Origin: Epiperipatus broadwayi
Lineage: Eukaryota; Onychophora; Udeonychophora; Euonychophora; Peripatidae
Direction: 5' to 3'
Assembly: GCA_028023455.1 (NCBI GenBank)
Contig: JAQFVV010000028.1
Span: forward strand, 1,375,501-1,439,500
Length of the DNA stretch: 64,000 nt
Shown here: piece after piece, positions 1 to 10,659 of the stretch
Numbering within the stretch: position 1 is the first letter of the stretch
Layout of the letters: each line of letters starts with the position of its first letter
Program-made: the position numbers and the translations under genes
Notes under the pieces: model-generated
The model's input: the letters and a program-made list of their open reading frames with translations, nothing else
Databases searched by the model: none
What the model was told of the DNA's origin: nothing

Positions 1-1330
1 ATGCAATTCTCTTGATTATAACAACCCCCGCTCCTAGTGATTTTATTATTGACAAAAGGTCTAAAATGCATCTAGTGGAATAAACAAAGTATTTGATTTT
101 TTTAAAATTATCCAACATAACCTACAAATAAACAAAATAAAGCGCAAGGCATTTTAATGGCTTCTAAAAATTTATCAAATAAACAAACTATGCATAAAAA
201 ATGTAAAATTTCTTCCCTTAATCAAGTTTTAGGAAAATACCTAGTGATTGATTTGAGTAATATTTGACCTTTTTATTCCATCAAATATAACTTTATTATT
301 TATTATATTTAAAAAAAAATTAAATTATTTGTTAGAAATGACCATTTACAAATGAAACTATTCTTAAAAATATTATTACAGTTTTAAACAATTACATTAA
401 AAGACATTAAAAAATAAAATGGTTTTAGTTAAATTTTTTATATCTGAATGGACTAATTTTTCTAACAATATTTTATTAAATATTAAAAATTATTTTTGAT
501 AAAAAAAAATCAAATACCACCAATATGAATGCATTCTCCTTCAGCCAATTATCAAGTTGGGGGAATATATAATTGATCTCAGTTGACTTATCTTCTTTTA
601 AAAGTAAATATTTTCAGAGAAAATGTGAATCTAATCACATTATTCTTCCAAAAAAAATTAGATAAATATTTTGTAAAAAAATACTTATAAGTATGTAAAA
701 AAATAACAGAAAATATATGTTTATATTTTTAAATCTAATAAAAGAATGACCAAACATCAAGCTCTTGCAAACATGTTTGTCAAGAAAACTAGACACTATG
801 AGTCAGCAACATTGACTTCTGCTGCATCATTTCCTTTGTAAAATAAGTATCTGTATAATACTGATATTTTGAAAATGTTTTTTGAATTAATAAATCAATA
901 TTATTTTAATTCCCGTTTTTGCATCACAAAACTGAAAAAAAAATTAACGTTGAAAATTTTGGTAGGCAATATCTTGAGGTAATGTAATATGGAAAATAAC
1001 TATATGGCAAAATGTATATGAGATATGATAACTAATATAACTTAGTCAAAAGTGCACCAGGTAAAAAGTGTGAACTTTATTCAGATTTTAAGTGTATCTT
1101 GTATACGTTTTTGCATATAAAATATTAATTATTTGCTGTGAAAAAAAAAAAAAGTAAGATAAATTACATTGTGCAAAAAATAAAAAAATACATGTTATAT
1201 TTTGAAGAAAAGCAAAAAGAAGATAAATTATATTCTGTAGAAAAATAATAAATAAGGCACCACATCTTTGAGATAATCTTTATATCGCAAATAAGATCTA
1301 ACTCTTTTGATAAAAGAAATCTATCCCCTT
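1..1330. other. AT-rich spacer without recognisable gene
   Basis: The stretch is dominated by A/T runs with stops in all frames. I saw no recognisable protein, tRNA-like boxes or long inverted repeat. It lies downstream of the possible terminal exon at 1335-1430 on the minus strand, so it would be 3' flanking sequence of that gene if the exon is real. Confidence 0.5.
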
Positions 1331-1334
1331 TTAT

Positions 1335-1430
1335 TCACTTAAATTTTTTTATGACTTCCCCAGGGTAAATGAAGACACCACAGTACTTCATCTTTAAATC
1401 AATCTGCTGAAGCACAGTTGTATCCTCATT
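1335..1430 (-). CDS. possible 3'-terminal coding exon of an unidentified gene
   Basis: On the minus strand, 31 codons start at N-E-D-T-T-V-L-Q-Q and end at G-E-V-I-K-K-F-K, followed by TGA. The stop overlaps a canonical AATAAA (1330-1335), giving the run TGAATAAAA. Upstream, at 1431-1475, is a good 3' splice site: a pyrimidine-rich tract ending TTTCTCCCCAG, with a branch-point-like CTTAAT about 20 bases before the AG. Base composition is visibly less AT-rich than the flanks. The reading frame continues open beyond the proposed AG, so an unspliced ORF of 92 codons is also possible. I do not recognise the protein family. A stop codon overlapping the poly(A) signal would imply a very short 3' UTR. 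This is the best gene candidate in the window, but it rests on one short exon. Confidence 0.35.
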   Translation of the reverse strand, partial: NEDTTVLQQIDLKMKYCGVFIYPGEVIKKFK

Positions 1431-1660
1431 CTGGGGAGAAACCATTAAGGTCATACAAAAATTTAAGAGAAATGAAAAATGATAGATTTCTCTAAAACAG
1501 TAATAAATTTGAGTAGTTTTCTCAACAAAGGCAGATATTATTTGTGATATAAAGATTATTTTAAAGACAATTTTAAAAAGTGCTTTATTATTTTTCTGCA
1601 GAATATAATTCATCTTACCTTTTTATTTATTTCCAGATTTTGTTTTGATTTACAAGAGTC

Positions 1661-1817
1661 ACAATTTACACTTCACTCTTGCCTACAATTTCAACTGTCC
1701 AGCAGTCATCCTCAGTGCTTTGAGGTAAAAGCTCTGATGATGACTGCTCTACAGTTGAAACTGTGGCAACAGGAGATAAAATCATAAGTTAAAAGTGCAT
1801 TGTGAAGTGTAAATTGT
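1661..1817. repeat. 157 bp inverted repeat with CTGATGA/GAAAC core
   Basis: The left arm starts ACAATTTACACTTCAC and the right arm ends with its complement GTGAAGTGTAAATTGT. The inner arms also pair (TTTCAACTGT...AGCAGTCATC against GATGACTGCT...ACAGTTGAAA). Near the centre the right arm reads CTGATGATGACTGC then ACAGTTGAAAC. The same CTGANGAAG...GAAA theme recurs in the inverted repeats at 14.4, 43.6 and 58.7 kb, so these probably form one diverged hairpin family. Confidence 0.6.
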
Positions 1818-1974
1818 GGAGTATATGATATATTATATATAATTAAGCAATGCAAATAAGGAGAAGTGGAAGGAAATTTTAATACTTCAAAAAGTCAAAC
1901 TTCTTGCACTCATTCATTTGACATCACTGCAGATATATGTATAATATTGATTTTTCCATTTGTTTGTATTTGTA

Positions 1975-2337
1975 ATTCAAATTTGAATGCATTGTTTGTA
2001 TATGTAACAAAGTGGTTTCTTTCTTCTTTGTAATCAAAAGTTGAGTGTTCTTTTGGTGAAGTTCACCAGAGTCATAGATCTCTTAAATTAATTATTATTC
2101 CTGCTCTATTTATGCTGTAATGTGATTGAGCATGCATTTCAACATAATATTTAATTGGACTAATTTAAATAAAAATACATGCTTAATCATATAATGGTAT
2201 AAACAAAGCAGCAACAATAAATAACAAGAAAGCTATAATTATGGATCTTCACCAAAAGTGCACTCAGTTTTAGATTATAAAGAAGTAATAAACCATTTTC
2301 TTATACATTTGAACAACTCCACAAATTTGAATGTATG
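1975..2337. repeat. inverted repeat related to the one at 11.2 kb
   Basis: The left arm (TTTGTATATG, then GTGGTTTCTTTCTTC, then TTTTGGTGAAG) pairs with the right arm (CTTCACCAAAAGTGCACTC, then AAACCATTTTCTTATACA). The same arms are present at 11185-11345, so this is a dispersed hairpin element. No coding potential is seen. Confidence 0.55.
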
Positions 2338-2383
2338 TATATAAAGTGTAATAATTCTCATGGCTAAATGAGTTCATAAGGAA

Positions 2384-2566
2384 TCATTAACACCAGTCAA
2401 CACTTAGACAACCCCAATATCAATATCAATCAATAATCTCAAACTGTTGTCAAGGCAACCTCCTTTTAAAAATAAAGATGGAATTCAACCTTTATTGTTG
2501 CCTTGACAACAGTTTAAGATTGTTGATTGATATTGGGGTGGTCCAAGTGTTGACTGGTTTTAATGA
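2384..2566. mobile_element. short member of the CAGTCAACACTTAG palindrome family
   Basis: Arms of about 70 bp begin ACCAGTCAACACTTAGACAA and end in the complement. Each arm carries a 14-base X-box-like motif: GTTGTCAAGGCAAC at 2446-2459 and GTTGCCTTGACAAC at 2497-2510. A (TA)n run starts right after the right end, as in the related copies at 27.7 and 38.8-39.5 kb. A MITE-like or foldback element is the simplest class. It encodes nothing. Confidence 0.65.
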
Positions 2567-2579
2567 CATATATATATAT

Positions 2580-4315
2580 ATTAGCAATCAATTATGAAGC
2601 TAGATATTATCACTTTAGCCTAAATGCATTTAATGGGAAAGCTTCATTCAGTGCTATGTAAATTGGCTCTTAAAACGTACAAAATAATAATAAGATGGCA
2701 AAGACGAATTGTTAAAAGCCGTAGGATCACTTCATATCTACAGAAGTAGATTATTCAGGGATCTAACCTTTGAAAGGTTTTAGGCAGATTTTTTCTCAAC
2801 AATTCAACTTTTTTTCTCTACTATAACCACTGATTAATTCTAGTCAGGCTAACTAAAAAATGTTGTTTGTTCTCTTACATTCTGTTTTCTCATATTGTGT
2901 TCTGAAGTCTGTTTTTCAATTATCATTATTTTTTTCCAGCTCATTAATCGGATTACTTTGTTATTAGTATCTTATCTATTGGTTCGAACTAATTTTAATA
3001 GTTTTGAAATCCATATTTTCAGTTATTTGTTTAAATAATTACTTTGCATTTTAAAAATATTTTTCTAAAATGCCGTATAATAATAATAAATAGTAACATG
3101 TAAATAAGTTTGGCCATTCCATTGTAAAAAATAAAAATAAAAATAGGAGAGAGAGAGAAGAGGGAGGAGAGGAAAAGGAAGGGGGGGGGGAGAAAGAAAC
3201 CTACTGTAGAAATGAGTTTTGAATTATTATAAATTAATCCGTTAACTACAAATACGTCCACTTATAGAACATGTCGGCCAATGTTTCTTTCTCTTGATAT
3301 TTTATGACATTAATTTCTTCAACAAAACACGTTTTTTTCTGAATTACTTCAACGTCATACCTAATTATTCCCAAAGAAAACTATTAACTTAGCACTTCTT
3401 TAGAATGTCTTTAAGATAACTTGTAACATAGATGGGTCTAACTCAGTTCTTCATCAAACATCTTTTACATTTTAGCAATAAATTAAGCCTATTTATATAT
3501 AAATATAAGTATATACACATCACGTATGTAAAATTCTCAAATTATCTATGAACAGCTTCATTAAAGGAAAAACTGATTAAATTCTGAAAATAGTATTCAT
3601 TACATGATTTTTAAGTGCATATTTTTTCTCTAGTTATATCTTTAAATATTTGTTCTAAATAAATCTCTCATTTTAGGATTCTTACAAGATTGTCCCAGTC
3701 TCTTTGAATGAACTTTTTCTTTAAACAAAAAAAAAAAAAAAGGTGCAGTCAATAACAAATATAAACCATTTTTACAATGAATAGTTAGAATACATCTATG
3801 ATTATTTATTTATCAATCCTTAAGACTTTGAACGATTAAAGAGTGAAAAGAAAGATCAATTTAAAGTCTTTTAAGCAAAAAGAGTTTGGTCAACTCTTTC
3901 AGAACATCGTAATCTTCTTTCTTTTTGTCTTTGAATTATAAAGCGCAAATGAGCAAAACAATTTTTTATGAAAGGTTAAATTCTTTTCTTGTAAAGTAAA
4001 TCATTATTAAGTGCGTGTGCAGGCTACTAAAAATGAGAAAGTTTACGAGGCTTACTTAAACTAATATGAGAGGAAATATATAGCGGATTAGTAACAAGAC
4101 CAGAGTTAACAATGACTTAAAGACTATCGATATTATGAAAAAAAGTTAAACAGATAAAGCAATAACATTCCGCAAACAAAAGTTCACACCTTTACAATGA
4201 TTTTATACGCCTCAGTCCTTTTAAACTAAAAAAAAAAATTGCTAAAGCAGATAATAGTAAGTATTATTATGTGACATTAAAAAGAAATATGCTTATATTT
4301 TTTTAGAAAGGAAGG
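2580..4315. other. AT-rich spacer without recognisable gene
   Basis: Apart from the homopurine tract at 3145-3199, I see only AT-rich sequence with scattered homopolymers. No clear exon, SINE head or long palindrome was found. Confidence 0.45.
3145..3199 (+). repeat. 55-base homopurine tract with G10 run
   Basis: An unbroken A/G run that includes (GA)n, GGGAGGAG and a run of ten G. Long polypurine-polypyrimidine tracts with G runs can form triplex or other non-B structures; that property is known for such tracts in general and is not shown here. Confidence 0.8.
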
Positions 4316-4319
4316 CTTT

Positions 4320-4665
4320 TAATAAATGTGTTTTACCATTTCTGGATTTGTCGATTTAAAACATGGACACTTATCATTGAAGAGTATTCATAGACTTCAA
4401 ACCACTCAAAAAAATATAGAGAGATTATGTTGGAGTAATAAGAAGGATCAAAAACTAAATACTAGGGCGAGATAATAAACAGTTATGACTAAATGAATTA
4501 AAAGACTGAAGTGGAGTTGGATTAGACATATTGCTAAAAGAAATAATAACGGAATCTTAAACTGGATTTTAAGAGATTGTCAAAAACATAAAAAAAGAGA
4601 CACATATAAGGTGAATGGATGAAATAAATAAGTTTGCTGATATTCACAGAACTGGATTAAACATG
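4320..4665 (+). pseudogene. degenerate 3' end of an RTE-type LINE
   Basis: The stretch aligns by eye with the C-terminal end of the RTE copy at 31430-31860. Shared pieces include TGTTTTACCA, a gene-sense block for T-W-T-L followed by L-Q-T-T-Q-R, then the K-W-S-W-A-G-H-I-A-R-R block and the R-D-C-K-R-P region. It is full of frameshifts and stops. It represents the end of reverse transcriptase and the C-terminal tail only, consistent with a short 5'-truncated and old insertion. Confidence 0.65.
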
Positions 4666-4830
4666 AAAGGATCTTTTTTTCCTGCAATGCATTGATAATA
4701 CAGTAGTTGAAAATGATGATAACCGTGTATAAATCTAAGTAAACAATCACCAATCCTCAAATTAATTGCAGTGAAAATAAAACCTAAAACTATGAACTTC
4801 AAACAAGAATAAGCAACTATACAGCTAGAA

Positions 4831-5252
4831 TTAGTATATGCACAATGTTTCAAAAGGTATTATTCTTCCCTCTTCTTCAGGTGTGTCTGGCCTGACCAGT
4901 GACAGTACTAGCATGGGATTCGAACCTGGGTCCTTAGATTTTTGAGTTTTGAATTGTTAAGGTAATGCTCTAACCAACTTTGGCAGGATGGCTGTGGGTT
5001 AGAGCATTACCTTAAAATTTCAAAACTCTAGAATCTAAGGACCCAGGTTCAAATCTCATGCTATACTGTCACTGGTCAGACCAGCAACACCTGAAGAAGA
5101 GGGGAGGATAATACCTCTCTAAACATTGTACTTATACTAACCTGTTTGATGTGCTATTACTAGCAGTTGAATGTATTGGGAGTATTTAAATAAAGTTAAA
5201 TTTTTCTAAAGACATTCAATACATATATTAGATGATGGAAATAGTCCAATAT
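4831..5252. mobile_element. head-to-head tRNA-SINE palindrome, copy 1
   Basis: Two copies of one tRNA-derived unit meet head to head near 4978. The right copy shows a D-arm-like GGGTTAGAGCATTACC and a box-B-like GGTTCAAATCT (5046-5056), then CTGAAGAAGAGGGG, and ends ATTAGATGATGGAAATAGTCC. The left copy is its complement. Right-arm length beyond the head is about 260 bp; the left arm is shorter (starts near 4831). Related palindromes lie at 9.9-10.65, 33.95-34.24, 37.56-38.16 and 44.7-45.1 kb. Confidence 0.65.
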
Positions 5253-5499
5253 AAAACACAACTAGAATACCATCATCACAAACCTTCAGGAAAACACCAT
5301 GTGGTACTAATGTTGACTTTGAGATGCACAATTGTGACACATGCATTAGAAGATCATTATTATATTCTCAACATGAACTTTTTAAAATTTGTTTCTTGAA
5401 TAATAAATAAAAAGACCCACTATGAAAAAATAAGCATATATCTAGAGGCTGCAATGCATTCTTAGCTAAGTCAGCACATCAGATGGCAATAAATATTCA

Positions 5500-6330
5500 C
5501 CTTAGTCAAATGTATGTCTTTCATATGAAAAATGAAGAAATTCAATTTGTAAGTATGGCCATCTATTGAGAGATTTGCTAACTTTTTCTTTGATCATTAA
5601 AATCTGTATACTTTTTCTAATATTTTCATTTAAAAAAATGCTAAAGATATCAAAATAATTGGTAATGCAGCAAGATAAAAATCTTTTAAACCCCACTTTA
5701 AGGACATGATCCTTTATCTTGATAGCATTGTACTTTTCAAGGAAGTCTCAAAATTTGTGATTCTATTTGGAGAAAATATTTCAAATGACTAAAAATTTAA
5801 TTTTTTGGGAAAGCTAATTAAGATTCATGATGTTTTTGCACAATAATTGAGTAATAATTATTAAAAATTAGTAATATAAATTATTACATATTTTCTCCAC
5901 TTAAATGTTTTATTTTTAAAAATAAAAGGTTCTACTATTCTGTTTAACATTAACAATGTAAATTCAAGGGGTGTCAGTAAGCAGCTGTTTTATAGCATAT
6001 CAGCGCAGGCAGCCTGTAGACTTTTTATTACAAAATTGTAAAATTTAATAAATATTTCTCAACTTTTAAAGCATAATTTGAAAGATTTATCAGATATTGA
6101 TATTTACTAATCCACATTATAATACAAATATCTAATAAAAAAGATTTCATTCATTTTCTGATATCAATCTCCTCCTCTTGGCAGTTGAATAATAAAAGTC
6201 TTTTGTTTTGATTAAAATCTAATTTTTAAAATAATTGCAAAATTCAAATGTAATTTTTAAAAATTTATTTTGTTTCTAATAAATAAACAAAATTAAAAGC
6301 ATGTGGAGTGCTTAAAAGAGAAGCTATAAA
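5500..6330. repeat. copy A of a diverged ~1 kb low-copy unit
   Basis: The sequence order (ATGAAAAAT..CTATTGAGAGA, GAGAAAATATTT, TTTATTTTTAAAAATA, then a block ending TTATCAGATATTGATATT followed by TTCACATT-like sequence) is shared with 12050-13150. Its later part is also shared with 23430-24440 and 40140-42430. Divergence is high, and no protein is recognisable in any copy. Confidence 0.45.
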
Positions 6331-6347
6331 GAGTGCAAAAATATTAA

Positions 6348-6596
6348 ATGCTGAGCACTTTTGAGGCAGGTTGCCTCATATTCATAGCAATACTGAGCAG
6401 TTCAGAACAAAGAGATAACAGTGATATGCAAAATATATGCAAATATTTAGATAGTCCAGGATTTGGAGATGTCAAAGCCGGCATCACATCTATTGATGGA
6501 GTTATTGTTGCCAGCAATGAAGTACACCTCCCTAATTTTCCATCTGATGTCATTTTTCTCAATGCAAACTATCTTGGAGTTCAAATATATGGCTAG
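6348..6596 (+). other. coding-like stretch, unidentified
   Basis: An open frame contains S-P-G-F-G-D-V-K-A-G-I-T-S-I-D-G-V-I-V and later L-N-A-N-Y-L-G-V-Q. Composition is more balanced than the flanks, and after the TAG at 6594 a readable but frameshifted continuation runs to about 6715. Overlapping frames on the minus strand are also open, so strand is uncertain. A possible acceptor (AG at 6459-6460) precedes the best part. It may be an old processed gene copy, an unknown transposon fragment or chance. I cannot name a family. Confidence 0.2.
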
Positions 6597-6719
6597 TTTT
6601 TTTAGAGTGTTCCAAAATGTTGATGAATTGTCACTATCTGTCACAGGAAGTCATATTTATTATATTCTAATGCATAATAGTGATTTACGAATAAAATTAA
6701 CATTGAAGGCTTAATGGAA

Positions 6720-8160
6720 ACAAAAAAACTATCACAGTATAAAAGAGTTAAATTTACATTTGATAGTGAATAATTTTTTTGTGGGCACAATATCTTGGAG
6801 AAAGTGAAATAATTGGGAAAGAGATTTGGCCACTGACAAAAATTCCATAGAGAATTCTGAAGATGTGTGATAAATTTGATAAATACATCTAAAATACATC
6901 CATACTCAGTCAAACTTTTAACATTTGCAGCACATTGCAGTGAAAGAATAATAGATTTCATTAAAAATAATCAGCATCAGTGATAAAGTTAAGATATAGT
7001 CCCTTGAGTTTAAGTCTTCCCTTTTTTGCACTAAAATAAATCCTCAAAATTTGGGAAGTCATATGAAGTCCTAACACTGAGATCAGAATTGAGCACAATG
7101 TATAGATCTTGAGGGTAAAAGTCAACCACTCTAGCATCACACTAAAATCACACTAAACCACACAGAATAATTGAGTGATTTGTTACTAATATGAAGTTAC
7201 AACACTGGAGATAACAAAGTTGAAACATATCCCAAGGATTTTAAGATCTATATTCTACCAATCTCAATGATGCATGAATTCTTGCAAGACTATGGGTTTT
7301 TATCACACACACACACACATATATATATATATTTCCAAACTTTTCATTTTCATAGAACATTTTTCACCTTAGCTTAATCCTATCACAATCACTCATCAAC
7401 CCAACAATGAAGGCAGTATCTCCCAGTATGGATGCATTTTGAAACATTCTTCTCATCATGTTTCCAAGTGAATAAGACATATGTAAGTACATGTTATGAT
7501 TTAACTTCATATATACATTTTTAGATATACTTAAATTTAACCTCATATACATATATACATAAAAATAATGTCTTATTTGCTTATATCATATATTATTTTG
7601 TTTAATTTCTAACATGTTGATGAAATAACATCCGTCTTGGTCAAGGTTAAGGTCTTAATGAAAAAATGTTATGTCTTCAGTAATAATAGGATCAAGCATG
7701 ATGTAAAAAACAATCATTCTTATATATATATCAATATTTAAATGACACTGATAAACCCGCAAAATATGTCTTTTATATATGCAACCCGTGAAAATCTTCG
7801 TATCAGCATATATATATATTTGATAGTTGATTATTCAGAATAAATGGATTAACAAAAAATATTTTACTTCAATTTTACAATTAATTGATTCCAAGTTGAT
7901 TTTAGAAGAAAGAAAAATTAGGGCTCTTTACAAAGCTGGAATATACTGCACTTCAATCAGAATTCTTTAAATCACCCTTTTTAATATTCCAATAGATTCT
8001 CTCATAGTTCTTTAATTATACTTTTCTAAATTATCCAGCATTTTAATATTATCAATGTCAGCTGTGTGGCCAATTTCTAATAAATGCAACATAAAATTGT
8101 GTAATCAACGTTTGATAGAAAGCATCGTAAAACTTCCTATTTCTGACACTAATATATCTA
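6720..8160. other. AT-rich spacer with a small tRNA-like repeat and CA/TA microsatellite
   Basis: The segment 7195-7305 is related by eye to 9285-9395 and, on the minus strand, resembles the small tRNA-like repeats at 14.9, 17.9 and 24.5 kb. A (CA)n(TA)n microsatellite lies at about 7303-7331. Nothing else supportable was seen. Confidence 0.4.
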
Positions 8161-8165
8161 TTTGA

Positions 8166-8860
8166 TACTGGATGTGAACATAGACTTTCAAGCTCCCTTC
8201 AGCTAACCACTCAATCTCATACAACCAATACACATCACTACACACATGTGAATACTATAAATAATCTCCAATTTGCATATTTGTGCTTAACCAGCACTCA
8301 GTTGGTCCATATCATCATCTCCCACACACCTTTATAATCAGTGCACAGTTTATATTAAGATAGCAAATCCATAAACATTAGTGGACAGGTTACAATCTAA
8401 AAACTTTTTTGATGCCAATATTATTGTCATACCCTAGTTGACCTTAAGACACTCTGATCCCTTATGCATAACTCCCTGTCCATTCAAATACATAGAAGAG
8501 GGGTGGGCAGGATAAAGGCTGAATCTGTAATATTTTTGAAATAGAAGTGCAATTCATAATGTTCCATCATTTGATTTTCAATGGAATGGATGGCCGAAGA
8601 GTTGGAGGGTGGAAGAGATTGAAGCCTGTCCATTAAAGTTTGAAAATTTACTATTTTAACATAAACTGAGTACTGGTTTTATATATATGGGAGATATGAT
8701 CTAGACCAATTGATAAGTGCTAGTTCAGAATGAAATACATATATTGGAAATCTTTTACCTTTTTATATGTGTTTAGTCGTGTGTATTGATTGTATGAGAT
8801 AGAATGGATAGCTGAATGGAGCTTTAAAGTCTGTGTTTAAATCCATTATATTATATTTAA
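8166..8860. mobile_element. FB2 palindrome, ~700 bp, tRNA-like outward termini
   Basis: The left arm reads inward from GAACATAGACTTTCAAGCTC and the right arm ends GAGCTTTAAAGTCTGTG then TTTAAATCC. Arms share GAACCAGCACTCATCAGTTGG-like, CAGTGCTCAGTTTATATTAAG-like and CTTTAATGGACAGG-like blocks. Better-preserved family members have a box-A-like TAGCTGAAGGG and box-B-like GGTTCAAATCC just inside the end, reading outward. FB2 copies also occur at 23.8, 32.6, 40.5-42.2, 49.6, 50.0 and 56.7 kb. Confidence 0.6.
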
Positions 8861-9157
8861 ACTCCAAGTATACAAATTGTGCTTGTATTTCAGAAATATA
8901 TATATATTATAAAAAGCATGTTTTCAGAAGCAACATGTTTGAGAGCAAGTGTTATCGTGTCGAAATATCAGAATATTTACTTTAATATTATTTTATTAAA
9001 CATGGTTGCTCCCAAAAAAACATGTTTTGTGAAACATCTTTTGTCTGTGAGAACATTCATTTGAATGTATACTAATATATTTCAAACTTCTTTTCCACTA
9101 TACATTCCTGAAATATGTAACCAAATTTATGTGAAAAAGATAAATGTTAATCAAGAC

Positions 9158-9395
9158 CTGCATTTCATGCTGAACCAGTACTCATCAGTTGGCTCAGGTT
9201 ATAATCTCTTATACATATCTTCATTATTTATTTAACATTATAAAGATAGCACATTATTATAGTTTGATTATAAGTATTAAATTTTCTGTGCAACATTGGA
9301 AGAGACAGATATAAACCATATCCCATGAACTTTGAGATTGAGATTCGACCATTTCAGTAATGCATTAAACCATGTGAGGCCTGAATGCTTTTGAT
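9158..9395. repeat. FB2 core fragment followed by a tRNA-like repeat
   Basis: 9158-9225 carries the FB2 core (TTTCATGCTGAACCAG, CTCATCAGTTGGCTCAGG). 9285-9395 matches the small repeat at 7195-7305. Both are solo fragments without the partner arm. Confidence 0.4.
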
Positions 9396-9884
9396 CTTAT
9401 ATATATATATATATATAATGTATTACATTTTAGTTAGCACAGTATTAAGTGGATTTTTTTTTAATAAAAAAAAGTTCTTTTTTCTTTTCATTTAAAAACA
9501 TTTTCTAGAAGAATTAACCTTGTTTAGTAATATTTAAATTTATAAGATTCTAATTCTCATCAATACTAAAAATAATTTTTCTTAAAATAATTCTTTCAAA
9601 TCCCCGTCATCTTTTGCTGTACATTTTAATATGAAAGATCGTTGGTAGATTTTCTTGTCACATTTTTATTTCAGATAGACTTAATGTTTCATTTTGTTTT
9701 TTCTTTTTTTTTTGCACACATTATCCAGAAAATCATAATTGATTCCCTATTTGCATTTTACAAAAAAAAAAAAGGAAAAAAGAAGCAAGAATGACGGAAA
9801 AATGTTGTTTTAGATAAAACTGTAGGTTGCTAGGTTAGGTCAATACGCTTAGTTTTGCGAATAATAAAAAATTGTAGTAATTAC

Positions 9885-10650
9885 ATGGTGGACCATTTCC
9901 ATCATCTAATATTAAATGCTATATATTCAAGCTTATTAAATTAGGTCATGTGACATCTGATTTGATTTTTTATATATTTTTGTAATATTAAATGCTAAAT
10001 GTTTTTTTAGAATTATTCAAACTTTATTTAAACATTTCAAATACATTCAGTTGTTAGTAATAGCATCAGATTAGTATATAATACAATGTTTTCAGCGATC
10101 TTATCATTCTCTCTTTTCCAGAGTTATTGCCTAGCAACTGACAATTCTAGCGTGAGGTTCAAACCTGGATGTTTAGATTCATGAATATTGAATTTAAGAT
10201 GATGTTCTAACCAACTAGGCAATTGTGGTTAGATAATCAAAATAAATTCAATATTTATGAATCAAAAAGTCCAGATTTGATTCTCATGTTAGTATTGTCA
10301 CTAACCTGACTAGCAAAATATAAAAAAGAGAGAATAATAAAACCATTCATTGAAATTTAAGATGCTACTCTAACCAACTCGGCTATTATTGATTAGAGAA
10401 TCACCTTAAATTTAATAATCACAAAATAATAGGTCCAGGTTCAATTCCCAAGGTAGTGCTATCCACTGATTTGGCCAGCAATGCTGGAAAAAGTGAATAA
10501 TACCACATAAAATGTGATGATACATACTAACCCATGTGCTATTATTAATGTTTAAATGTACTTGAAAAGTTTAACTAAAGTTTGAATATTTTTAAAGACA
10601 TTTACCAATTAATATCAAATGACAAAAATTGTCAATAGTTTAATTATTAT
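9885..10650. mobile_element. head-to-head tRNA-SINE palindrome, copy 2 (internally rearranged)
   Basis: The left end has the family terminus as complement (CCATTTCCATCATCTAATAT). Inward-facing halves carry the TTCTAACCAACT and GGTTAGA D-arm words and box-B-like GGTTCAATTCCC near 10438. An extra central inverted piece (10150-10400) suggests a second, nested dimer or internal duplication. It is more diverged than the copy at 37.6-38.2 kb. Confidence 0.5.
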
Positions 10651-10659
10651 TAAAATACC

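Noticed and set aside
1738-1775. Hammerhead ribozyme at 1738
   Set aside because: The CTGATGA and GAAAC cores are there, but the 10.1-11.1 position does not pair and no stem I with a cleavage triplet was found; kept only as a recurring motif.
6447-6961. Overlapping minus-strand frames of 65-106 codons
   Set aside because: They overlap the more protein-like plus frame and one another; none has recognisable motifs.
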